Made by a program: the position numbers and the translations under genes. From Pseudanabaena sp. CAN_BIN31 (GTDB lineage: Bacteria; Cyanobacteriota; Cyanobacteriia; Pseudanabaenales; Pseudanabaenaceae): 6,151 nt of DNA. Shown in pieces: positions 1 through 5,403 of this stretch (the first letter of the stretch is position 1; every line of letters begins with the position of its first letter). The notes beneath the pieces are model-generated. The model saw only the letters and a program-made list of their open reading frames with translations, was not told the origin of the DNA and searched no databases. The stretch lies in the NCBI GenBank assembly GCA_026785865.1, contig JAJAZG010000523.1:1-6151 (forward strand), given 5' to 3'.

Positions 1-1092
1 ATCTATAAACCCAATCCCTATTATTGGAAAAAGGGAACTCCAAATATCAAACAGTTGGTGATGCAGATTGTAGAATCACCAGATACGGCTTTGCTAAGGT
101 TCCGATCGCAAGAACTAGATATGTATCGCCTTCGTGGTGAAGACTATCAATTGCTGAAACGTTTTGAAGCACGCGATCGCTACAAAATTTATAATGTGGG
201 GCCATCGACAGGGCAAGGATTCATTATGTTTAACTTGAATAAGGGTCGAAATCCTAAAACTAATGAACCGTTTGTCGATCCGATCAAGTCCAAATGGTTT
301 AATGATGTTAACTTCCGTCGTGCTGTAGCCTATGCCTTCAACCGCGATGCGATGATTACCAATATTTCACGCGGTCTAGCTCAAACTCAAAATTCACCAA
401 TTTCTATTCCTAGTCCTTATTTCTTACCTCCTGAAAAAGGGCTTAAAACTTATGACTATCAGCCCGAAAAATCAAAAGAGATTCTATTAAAAGCAGGATA
501 TACATATACTAATGATGCTGAACAAAAGCTCCTAGATCCCCAAGGCAATCCAGTTCGCTTTACCTTGCTTGCGCCTGCGGGTAGTCGGGTTGTATTAGGC
601 TCAATGATTAAGAATGATTTAGAAAAAATTGGCATGAAGATTGATTTCAATCCCGTTGATTTTCGGATTATCACCGATAAGCTCGATAACTCGAAGCAAT
701 GGGATGCAACAATTCTCGGCTTTACAGGTGGCGCTGAACCGAATAGCGCCATTAATCTTTGGGCAACTGATGGTGATTCCCATCTATTCAATAAGGGAGC
801 AGTTGGAGAAGAGCCACCTTTCCAAGGGCGAGAAATTGCGGATTGGGAAAAGAAAATCCATAGCCTCATGATTCAAGGCGCACAGGAACTCGATGAAACT
901 AAGCGCAAAGCTATCTATGCCGAATATCAGCAATTAGTTCAGGAGCAGTTACCGCTTATCCATTTGACGGTTTCTCTTTATCTAGTTGCTATACGCGATC
1001 GCGTTGAGAATGCTCAACCTTCGGCGTTGGCTGGTAGTACTGGTGTATCAGGTGCTTTATGGAATGTGGAAAAATTAAAATTGAGATCTTGA
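1..1092 (+). CDS. ABC transporter solute-binding protein, family 5 (5'-truncated)
   Basis: The frame is open from the first base of the window, so this is the C-terminal 363 codons of a longer gene (family members are usually about 500-600 residues). The visible part starts with NPYYWKKGTPNIKQLVMQIV, the typical phrase of the SBP_bac_5 family preceding the segment that reports how ligand-number-dependent binding is set. Further on come FRRAVAYAFNRDAMI (about residues 107-121), the helix conserved in peptide/oligopeptide-binding proteins, then a C-terminal lobe ending in a two-helix stretch with RKAIYAEYQQLVQEQLPLIHL. These proteins sit in the periplasm, capture peptides (or nickel, or other small solutes) and deliver them to an inner-membrane ABC permease. 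No permease gene is in view. TTG and ATG codons at 55 and 61 are internal, because conserved family sequence precedes them. The stop TGA is at 1090-1092. The substrate cannot be told from the sequence. Confidence 0.9.
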   Translation: MYKPNPYYWKKGTPNIKQLVMQIVESPDTALLRFRSQELDMYRLRGEDYQLLKRFEARDRYKIYNVGPSTGQGFIMFNLNKGRNPKTNEPFVDPIKSKWFNDVNFRRAVAYAFNRDAMITNISRGLAQTQNSPISIPSPYFLPPEKGLKTYDYQPEKSKEILLKAGYTYTNDAEQKLLDPQGNPVRFTLLAPAGSRVVLGSMIKNDLEKIGMKIDFNPVDFRIITDKLDNSKQWDATILGFTGGAEPNSAINLWATDGDSHLFNKGAVGEEPPFQGREIADWEKKIHSLMIQGAQELDETKRKAIYAEYQQLVQEQLPLIHLTVSLYLVAIRDRVENAQPSALAGSTGVSGALWNVEKLKLRS

Positions 1093-1278
1093 TGATCTAT
1101 AATGCTGTCAAATAATCTAGCAATTTAACCGCGATGGCTCAAGATCTGCTTACTCAGATTTATCACACTTATGTTTTAAGTGCTTAACTATGATCGCAAC
1201 TTCATGCAATTTTGCATAAGTTGGGGGTAAGCGATCGCTTATGTCATAAAAAACAACTGCTTTGAATAGTCTTAAGAC
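1093..1278. other. Intergenic stretch between the solute-binding gene and the IS element
   Basis: No gene with a credible start was found here. The stretch holds an imperfect hairpin at 1198-1222 (arms AACTT-ATGCAA with one bulged C), a 14-bp perfect palindrome TAAGCGATCGCTTA at 1228-1241 built around a HIP1 octamer, and the 10-bp palindrome GTCTTAAGAC at 1269-1278. None is followed by a T-run, so a terminator for the solute-binding gene is not clear. A minus-strand frame ending in TAA at 1150-1152 is open back to the IS left end; it reads plausibly as protein but has only a GTG (1294-1296) as possible start. Confidence 0.5.
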
Positions 1279-1309
1279 AGACTCACCGAAACACACAATA
1301 CGCGGGAAG

Positions 1310-1329
1310 CTCCGCGCTTTAGCGCTGAG
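1310..1329 (+). repeat. Left-end hairpin of the IS200/605-type element
   Basis: The stem pairs CTC with GAG and GCGC with GCGC around a TTTA loop, with one C/T mismatch. It overlaps an alternative stem (CGCGG 1301-1305 with CCGCG 1312-1316). Subterminal hairpins like this are what the HUH transposase recognises in the IS200/IS605 family. Its 3' arm matches that of the right-end hairpin. Confidence 0.5.
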
Positions 1330-1339
1330 AGGTAAGCGA

Positions 1340-1358
1340 ACGGCGGTTTCAACCGCCT
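1340..1358. repeat. GC-rich hairpin at the 3' end of the small RHH gene
   Basis: The sequence GGCGGT-TTCA-ACCGCC lies at about 1342-1357 and forms a perfect 6-7 bp stem directly after the stop of the minus-strand RHH gene. It could slow or end transcription of that gene, but no T-run follows on the minus strand, so it is not a standard intrinsic terminator. Confidence 0.4.
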
Positions 1359-1492
1359 TATTCTTTCTTATCTCTGATTAAGCGCTTGATAGTACCTGAA
1401 AGGCTTAATCCCCATGCAGACGCTATCTTAGTAAGCATTTCAAATTCTACCTCATCAAGATAAGCAGGAATAGGGTGTTTTTTAATAGCCAT
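1358..1492 (-). CDS. Small ribbon-helix-helix (CopG/Arc-like) protein, probable DNA-binding regulator
   Basis: This 44-residue frame starts at ATG 1492-1490 and ends at TAA 1360-1358. It begins MAIKKHPIPAYLDEVEFEML and ends LSLSGTIKRLIRDKKE. The pattern is that of an RHH domain: a short strand (residues about 5-11, HPIPAYL), helix A (DEVEFEMLTKIASAWG), a turn (LSLS), and helix B (GTIKRLIRDKK). RHH proteins dimerise and insert the paired strand into the DNA major groove. It lies inside the IS element, divergent from the tnpB-like gene, and the 55-bp spacer contains a perfect palindrome that would suit an RHH dimer. No Shine-Dalgarno is visible before its ATG. The inference is an autoregulator of the element. 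The length is short even for RHH proteins, so a functional assignment is by pattern only. Confidence 0.6.
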   Translation of the reverse strand: MAIKKHPIPAYLDEVEFEMLTKIASAWGLSLSGTIKRLIRDKKE

Positions 1493-1515
1493 AATTAATA
1501 ATATATTGTTAATAG

Positions 1516-1527
1516 TATGATATCATA
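1516..1527. promoter_or_regulatory. Palindromic operator / overlapping divergent -10 region
   Basis: TATGATATCATA is a perfect 12-bp palindrome in the spacer between the RHH gene and the tnpB-like gene. Because it is symmetric, it presents the -10-like hexamer TATGAT on both strands. Transcription from it would start about 4 bases before the tnpB ribosome-binding site on the plus strand and about 20-25 bases before the RHH start on the minus strand. No good -35 hexamer is seen for either. It is a natural candidate binding site for the RHH protein; that role is inferred. Confidence 0.4.
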
Positions 1528-1531
1528 TATC

Positions 1532-1539
1532 AAGGAGGT
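1532..1539 (+). promoter_or_regulatory. Strong Shine-Dalgarno of the tnpB-like gene
   Basis: AAGGAGGT lies 8 bases before the ATG at 1548 and fixes that start. It is the only near-perfect Shine-Dalgarno in the window; ispH, the nitroreductase and the DUF1348 gene show none, which sets this gene apart from its host neighbours. Confidence 0.8.
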
Positions 1540-1547
1540 AAAAAACG

Positions 1548-2792
1548 ATGTTCGGATGTCAGCAGAATTTAATTAGTCCAGATGTTGATACAAAAGCAAT
1601 CTTAGAATTTCTGTGTAGCGAGGCTGTAAAGCTTTCTAACTGCGGGACTTACTATGCAAGGCAGTTGTTTTTTAAGACTGGTAAAATCCCTAGTCGGGCG
1701 GATCTGCATAAAGTTTTGGGGACAGAAAATCAAAATCTGCATTACCAAGCTTTCTACTCAGATACTGCACAGCAAATCTTGACCAGTGTCGCAGAGTCCT
1801 TTAAGTCCTATGTTGGCTTAATCAAGGCTTATAGAAAAGGAACTATCGCGAAGCGCCCTAAGTTGCCTAATTATCGACAAGGTGGTTTGACAGTTGCCAC
1901 ATTTACAGGTAGATCCGTAAAACTTAAAGATGGGATGTTGCGTTTTCCTCTTGGTAGCAAGGTTAAGACGTGGTTTGGTCTAGATGCTTTTTATCTACCA
2001 ATGCCAAGTAATCTCGACCATAAAGCAATCAGAGAATATCGAATCTTGCCTAGAAATGGCTGCTTCTATTTAGAGTTCGTTTACAAAGTAGAAGTTGAGA
2101 AGCCAGAACTCGATAGCAGCAACGCTTTAATGATCGATCATGGCATGAATAACTGGCTAACCTGTATCTCTAATGTTGGCACTAGCTTCATTGTTGATGG
2201 CTTGTGGTTAAAATCTGCGAACCAATTTTATAACAAACGAGTTGCGACTTTGATGGAAGGTAAGCCTAATGGTTACTGGACTAGAAAGCTAGCCAGTATT
2301 ACCGAAAAACGTAATCGTCAGATGCGTGATGCTATCAATAAAGCGGCGCGGATCGTGGTTAACCACTGCCTTGAAAACTGCCTTGGCAAGATTGTTTTTG
2401 GCTGGAATACTGGTCAGAAAGATGGTGCAAATATGGGTAAGAAAACTAATCAAAAGTTTGTCCAGATCCCTACAGCTAGATTAAAAGCTCGTATCGCTCA
2501 ATTGTGTGAGCAGTATGGGATTGAGTTCATTGAAACTGAAGAGTCCTATACCTCCAAGGCTTCGTTTGTTGATAGAGATATTTTGCCTACGTTCGGCGCA
2601 AAACCCGAAGGGTGGAAAGAATCTGGCAAGCGAGTTAAGCGTGGTTTGTATCGCACTGCTCAAGGCTGGCTTATCAATGCAGATTGCAACGGTGCTGCAA
2701 ATATGGCTAGAAAAGTAGCGGCAATATCAGGGTTAAATCTTGATGGAGTCAGTAGGGGCGCTTTGGCTGCGCCTCAGAGAATTAAACTTTAA
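1548..2792 (+). CDS. tnpB: TnpB-like RNA-guided nuclease family protein (IS200/IS605 OrfB), atypical active site
   Basis: This 414-residue protein matches the TnpB/OrfB family in length. The N-terminal half (1-190) is the nucleic-acid-binding part, with the family phrase CGTYYARQLFFKTG (32-45). The RuvC-like domain follows: RuvC-I is ALMIDHGMNNWLT with Asp197, and RuvC-III is INADCNGAAN with Asp379. At the usual RuvC-II site the sequence is KIVFGWNTGQ (281-290), without the glutamate normally found there. Candidate replacements are Glu329, Glu331 or Glu332 in ETEESYTSKAS (329-339). The CxxC...CxxC zinc ribbon normally between YTSK and RuvC-III is absent; that segment has no cysteine. Known TnpBs cut DNA guided by an RNA made from the element's 3' end. 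Whether this one cuts is unproven. The start at 1548 is set by the strong Shine-Dalgarno. Confidence 0.85.
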   Translation: MFGCQQNLISPDVDTKAILEFLCSEAVKLSNCGTYYARQLFFKTGKIPSRADLHKVLGTENQNLHYQAFYSDTAQQILTSVAESFKSYVGLIKAYRKGTIAKRPKLPNYRQGGLTVATFTGRSVKLKDGMLRFPLGSKVKTWFGLDAFYLPMPSNLDHKAIREYRILPRNGCFYLEFVYKVEVEKPELDSSNALMIDHGMNNWLTCISNVGTSFIVDGLWLKSANQFYNKRVATLMEGKPNGYWTRKLASITEKRNRQMRDAINKAARIVVNHCLENCLGKIVFGWNTGQKDGANMGKKTNQKFVQIPTARLKARIAQLCEQYGIEFIETEESYTSKASFVDRDILPTFGAKPEGWKESGKRVKRGLYRTAQGWLINADCNGAANMARKVAAISGLNLDGVSRGALAAPQRIKL

Positions 2793-2833
2793 TTTCTCTG
2801 GAATCTCAGTCGCTTCAGCGCTGAGAGTGTCAA
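2740..2833 (+). ncRNA. Candidate omega/re RNA scaffold at the 3' end of tnpB
   Basis: Three hairpins lie end to end: GGGGCGC/GCGCCTC (2755-2761 with 2769-2775), a 12-bp stem around the tnpB stop codon (2775-2786 with 2788-2800, one bulged T), and the right-end hairpin (2804-2826). TnpB guide RNAs come from exactly this place, overlapping the 3' end of tnpB and the right end, with the guide read from the DNA just outside the element. If the right boundary is 2833, the guide would start at 2834. The 5' limit is not visible in the sequence; 2740 is a nominal start. Confidence 0.4.
2804..2826 (+). repeat. Right-end hairpin of the IS200/605-type element
   Basis: The stem is TCTCAG with CTGAGA plus CGC with GCG, with one bulged T (2810) and a TTCA loop. 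TCAA follows at 2830-2833 and is the proposed cleavage site. The 3' arm is the same as in the left-end hairpin. Confidence 0.5.
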
Positions 2834-2975
2834 TAATGGTGACTAATTCTTTGTCACGATCAAAGTTTACTGATGTATAAATCTTGTGATTGTCAAATGG
2901 CTCAGATTCGTCGATGTTCGGCGTACAACACCGTATGCTAGAGCGATCGCCTCTTAATAACTAATTCTAAAAACC
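2834..2975. other. Intergenic stretch between the IS element and the DUF1348 gene
   Basis: It holds a weak hairpin (GTGAC 2839-2843 with GTCAC 2853-2857) and a HIP1 octamer at 2943-2950. On the minus strand a frame is open from 2960 to a TAA at 2733-2735, running across the IS right end into tnpB. It reads like protein near 2835-2935 (for example NIDESEPFDNHKIYTSVNF) but has no ATG, GTG or TTG in frame, so it is at most a gene remnant. No promoter for the next gene could be assigned. Confidence 0.4.
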
Positions 2976-3389
2976 ATGGAAACTAAGCCACCACTCCCAC
3001 CTTTTACCCTAGAAACTGCCAAATCTAAAGTGCAAGCGGCTGAAGATGCTTGGAATACTTGCGATCCAGATCGGGTAGCTCTTGCCTATACTGAAGATTC
3101 CGAATGGCGGAATCGTGCGGAATGTTTTAGTGGACGCGATGCGATCCGAGAATTCCTTAAACGCAAATGGACAAAAGAATTAGACTATCGTTTGAAGAAA
3201 GAACTCTGGTGTTTTATGGACAATCGCATTGCTGTGCGATTTGAGTATGAGTGGCATGATCAATCTGGTTCTTGGTATCGCGCTTGTGGCAATGAAAATT
3301 GGGAATTTGCCGAAAATGGTTTAATGATGCGTCGCTTTGCCAGTATTAATGATATTCCAATTCAAGAATCTGAGCGAAAGTTTCGCTGA
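2976..3389 (+). CDS. DUF1348 family protein (SnoaL/NTF2-like fold)
   Basis: The 137-residue protein matches the DUF1348 family along its full length. Recognisable phrases are the opening PPLPPFTLETAKSKVQAAEDAWN (residues 5-27), DPDRVALAYTEDSEWRNRAE (30-49), FSGRDAIREFLKRKW (51-65), RIAVRFEYEWHDQSGSWYR (84-102), GNENWEF (105-111) and the ending MMRRFASINDIPI. The fold is an NTF2/SnoaL-like cone: N-terminal helices and a curved sheet around a pocket. No reaction is established for the family. No signal peptide or membrane segment is seen, so it should be cytosolic. The ATG at 2976 puts the conserved N terminus in place; no Shine-Dalgarno precedes it. The gene stands alone, downstream of the IS element and converging on ispH. 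The name is a strong family match, but function is unknown. Confidence 0.9.
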   Translation: METKPPLPPFTLETAKSKVQAAEDAWNTCDPDRVALAYTEDSEWRNRAECFSGRDAIREFLKRKWTKELDYRLKKELWCFMDNRIAVRFEYEWHDQSGSWYRACGNENWEFAENGLMMRRFASINDIPIQESERKFR

Positions 3390-3399
3390 TATTTATCCA

Positions 3400-3509
3400 A
3401 GGAGATTTCTAAAAAAGAATATCCCATTGGTAGGGGTTTAGCATTTGCGCTACCATATCTCAACTCATCACTGAAATCTCACTTCGCAAATGCTAAACCC
3501 TCTTCGCCT
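3400..3509 (+). repeat. 110-bp dispersed repeat, copy 1
   Basis: This copy matches the reverse complement of 5923-6032 at 105 of 110 positions with no gap. It contains a perfect 16-bp inverted repeat, GGGTTTAGCATTTGCG (3434-3449) with its complement (3485-3500), enclosing 35 nt. A second pairing, GAGATTTC (3402-3409) with GAAATCTC (3473-3480), crosses the first and would make a pseudoknot. It fills the gap between the convergent DUF1348 and ispH genes, and its last bases form part of the ispH stop codon. It has no coding capacity, so it is either a MITE-like unit or a structured RNA element. Confidence 0.9.
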
Positions 3510-4716
3510 AATTTTTTAGAGCAAAGATCTTGTTAATTACATCTTCGACAACGCGATCAGGAGTTGATGCGCCAGAGGTTACACCCACCTTGATTTTACC
3601 TGTGGGTAGCCAATTGGTTGCTTGCTCGATCGCTTTATCCAGTGGCTTATGCTCGATCGCTTCTGCCGATAAAATCCGATGCACATCATCAATATGATAG
3701 GAAGGAAGATTGCGCTCGATCGCAATTTCTTGTAAATGGGTTGTATTGGATGAATTGTAACCACCGATCACAATCATTAAATCAAGATCTTCTTCCACAA
3801 TCTCAAACATCGCATCTTGGCGCTCTTGAGTGGCATCACAAATTGTATTGAAAGCCAGAAAATGCTCATTAATATGTTCTACACCATATTTTTGCATCAT
3901 CGTCTTCTCAAATAACTTACCGATCGCTTCAGTTTCACCCTTGAGCATTGTGGTTTGGTTAGCCACACCGACTCTTTCCAAATCGAAATCAGGATCAAAA
4001 CCATCTGACATTGCTTTGCTAAATTTAGTTAGAAACTCTTGGCGATCGCCACCATTGAGCATGTAATTAGCCACATACTCAGATTCCTTCATATTCAGCA
4101 CCACTAGATAGCGCTTGGCATAGGAACTAGTGGCGATCGTCTCTTCGTGGTTATATTTACCATGCACAATCGAAGTAAAATCAGCTTTTTTATGCTTCTC
4201 CACTCGATTCCATACCTTTGACACCCAAGGGCAAGTCGTATCGACAATTTTATTACCGAGACGATCAAATAACTGCGTTTCTTGAACACTTGCTCCAAAT
4301 GCTGGCAAAATTACCACATCACCCTGTTCAATTCCTGAAAAATCTTTAGTTCCATCTTCAGCAACAGGCACAAATTGAACTTCCATTTCCCTTAATTTGG
4401 CATTAACTGAAGGATTGTGAATAATTTCATTCGTAATCCAAATGCGTTCGTTCGGAAACTGAGTGCGAGTTTCATATGCCATCGCCACTGCGCGTTCCAC
4501 ACCCCAGCAAAATCCAAAAGATTTCGCCAGATAAATCGTCACATCACCTTGTGTATAAACATAGTCATGTTCACGAATGATTTGGATCAAGTCACTATGA
4601 TATTGCGATCGCATGGTTGATTCAGCTTCTTCTCCATGTCCAAAGCTTTGACGAAAATAATTGGGGGATTTATGCAAAGCCCTCCGCATCGCTTGTGTAT
4701 CAAGAGTGTTGTCCAT
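3508..4716 (-). CDS. ispH: 4-hydroxy-3-methylbut-2-enyl diphosphate reductase
   Basis: IspH performs the last step of the MEP pathway: it reductively removes water from HMBPP and gives IPP and DMAPP, the precursors of carotenoids, phytol and quinones. The 402-residue protein is of the long cyanobacterial/plant type, with an N-terminal extension of about 60 residues (SPNYFRQSFGHGEEAE, 17-32). The three cysteines that hold the iron-sulfur cluster are Cys70 in FGFCWGVERA, Cys162 in TTCPWVSKVW and Cys293 in NTICDATQERQ. Substrate-site residues are recognisable: His100 in EIIHNP, His190 and Glu192 in HGKYNHEET, Thr255/256 in NQTTML, Ser322-Asn324 in YNSSNTTHL, and Ser384 in GASTPD. Electrons should come from ferredoxin, as in other cyanobacteria. 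It is a cytosolic protein. The start at 4716 gives the expected N terminus; the stop TAG is at 3510-3508. The gene diverges from the nitroreductase over 50 bp. Confidence 0.97.
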   Translation of the reverse strand: MDNTLDTQAMRRALHKSPNYFRQSFGHGEEAESTMRSQYHSDLIQIIREHDYVYTQGDVTIYLAKSFGFCWGVERAVAMAYETRTQFPNERIWITNEIIHNPSVNAKLREMEVQFVPVAEDGTKDFSGIEQGDVVILPAFGASVQETQLFDRLGNKIVDTTCPWVSKVWNRVEKHKKADFTSIVHGKYNHEETIATSSYAKRYLVVLNMKESEYVANYMLNGGDRQEFLTKFSKAMSDGFDPDFDLERVGVANQTTMLKGETEAIGKLFEKTMMQKYGVEHINEHFLAFNTICDATQERQDAMFEIVEEDLDLMIVIGGYNSSNTTHLQEIAIERNLPSYHIDDVHRILSAEAIEHKPLDKAIEQATNWLPTGKIKVGVTSGASTPDRVVEDVINKIFALKN

Positions 4717-4766
4717 GCGCGTAGAATTAAGATAATTGTGCTGAAATTATTATAACGGCTTGGCAA
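4717..4766. promoter_or_regulatory. Divergent promoter region of ispH and the nitroreductase gene
   Basis: Only 50 bp separate the two starts. On the minus strand a perfect TATAAT lies at 4754-4749, which would start ispH about 25 bases before its ATG. On the plus strand, overlapping hexamers TATTAT (4748-4753) and TATAAC (4751-4756) would leave a very short leader for the nitroreductase. No matching -35 TTGACA is seen on either strand. The -10 elements overlap, so the two genes may compete for polymerase. Confidence 0.45.
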
Positions 4767-5366
4767 ATGAAAAAAACTGCAATTACCGATCACGAAATTC
4801 ATCCTTTAATTGCTCAGCGATGGAGTCCTCTCGCTTTTGACAGTAAACTTGTAGAGCCTGAAAAACTTGCTCAATTATTTGAAGCCGCCAGATGGTCTGC
4901 TTCTTGCTTTAACGATCAACCTTGGGTGTTTATCGTGGCAACTAAAGATGACACGGTGAACTATCAAAAAATGCTTGATTGCCTTGTCCCATTTAACGTC
5001 TCGTGGGCGCAAGTTGCTCCAGTATTGGGACTAGTGATTGCTCAAAAAAACTTTAAGCACAATGGCAAGCCAAATGCTTGGGGCGAATATGATGCAGGTC
5101 AGTCAGTGGCAACTCTGTTATTACAGGCTACTGCCTTAGATCTAGTCGCTCACCAAATGGGCGGCTTTGATGCAGAAAAGGCGATCGCCACTTTTAATAT
5201 TCCTGAAACAGCGCGACCTATGGCGGCGATCGCGATCGGTTATGCGGGAGAAACTAGCAATTTGCCCACAGATTTGCAAGAGCGAGAAAACGCTCCACGC
5301 GATCGATATCCACTATCTAGTTTTGTTTTTACTGGCGAATGGGGAAATTCAGCTTCATTTACTTAA
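4767..5366 (+). CDS. Nitroreductase family protein (FMN-dependent oxidoreductase)
   Basis: The 199-residue protein belongs to the nitroreductase family, whose members bind FMN as dimers and pass electrons from NAD(P)H to nitro compounds, quinones or flavin-like substrates. Visible family marks are QRWSPLAFD (residues 17-25), where the Arg and Ser normally contact FMN phosphate, then FEAARWSASCFNDQPWVFIV (38-57), ATLLLQATALDLVAHQMGGFD (115-135) where the flavin is bound, PMAAIAIGYAG (151-161), and the closing APRDRYPLSSFVF (176-188) with arginines that usually close the flavin phosphate site. There is no signal peptide, so it is cytosolic. The ATG at 4767 gives a typical N terminus; no Shine-Dalgarno is present. 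It diverges from ispH and ends in a strong terminator. The natural substrate cannot be told. Confidence 0.92.
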   Translation: MKKTAITDHEIHPLIAQRWSPLAFDSKLVEPEKLAQLFEAARWSASCFNDQPWVFIVATKDDTVNYQKMLDCLVPFNVSWAQVAPVLGLVIAQKNFKHNGKPNAWGEYDAGQSVATLLLQATALDLVAHQMGGFDAEKAIATFNIPETARPMAAIAIGYAGETSNLPTDLQERENAPRDRYPLSSFVFTGEWGNSASFT

Positions 5367-5403
5367 AAAACAGAGAGTGCGCTTCGCGCACTCTCTGTTT
5401 TTT
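5365..5403. terminator. Perfect bidirectional intrinsic terminator
   Basis: A 13-bp perfect stem (ACAGAGAGTGCGC with its complement) closes on a 3-base TTC loop, flanked by a run of A on the left (5365-5370) and a run of T on the right (5398-5403). It therefore ends transcription in both directions. It overlaps the last two bases of the nitroreductase stop (5364-5366) and the psaK stop (5404-5402), so it serves both convergent genes. Confidence 0.93.

Larger units (their letters stand above)
1279..2833 (+). mobile_element. IS200/IS605-type element carrying tnpB-like gene, no tnpA
   Basis: The element is defined by the tnpB-like gene and by matching end hairpins. The left hairpin (1310-1329) is CTC-c-GCGC-TTTA-GCGC-t-GAG. 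The right hairpin (2804-2826) is TCTCAG-t-CGC-TTCA-GCG-CTGAGA. Both end in the same 11 bases, AGCGCTGAGAG (1321-1331 and 2817-2827). A TCAA follows the right hairpin at 2830-2833, which is the kind of right-end cleavage tetranucleotide known from IS608, so I place the right boundary there. The left boundary is uncertain (somewhere around 1260-1300). No HUH/Y1 transposase (TnpA) gene is present, so the copy would depend on a transposase supplied elsewhere. The element holds no HIP1 octamer, although the rest of the window has eight. Confidence 0.6.

Noticed and set aside
459..869. 136-residue minus-strand open frame
   Set aside because: It lies entirely inside the well-recognised solute-binding protein gene and reads like no known protein family.
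4587..4802. 71-residue minus-strand open frame upstream of ispH
   Set aside because: It overlaps both the ispH N terminus and the start of the nitroreductase gene, and has no recognisable content.
173..5233. Recurring GCGATCGC as a CRISPR or regulatory repeat
   Set aside because: The eight sites are irregularly spaced, lie inside and outside genes, and are the well-known cyanobacterial HIP1 octamer.
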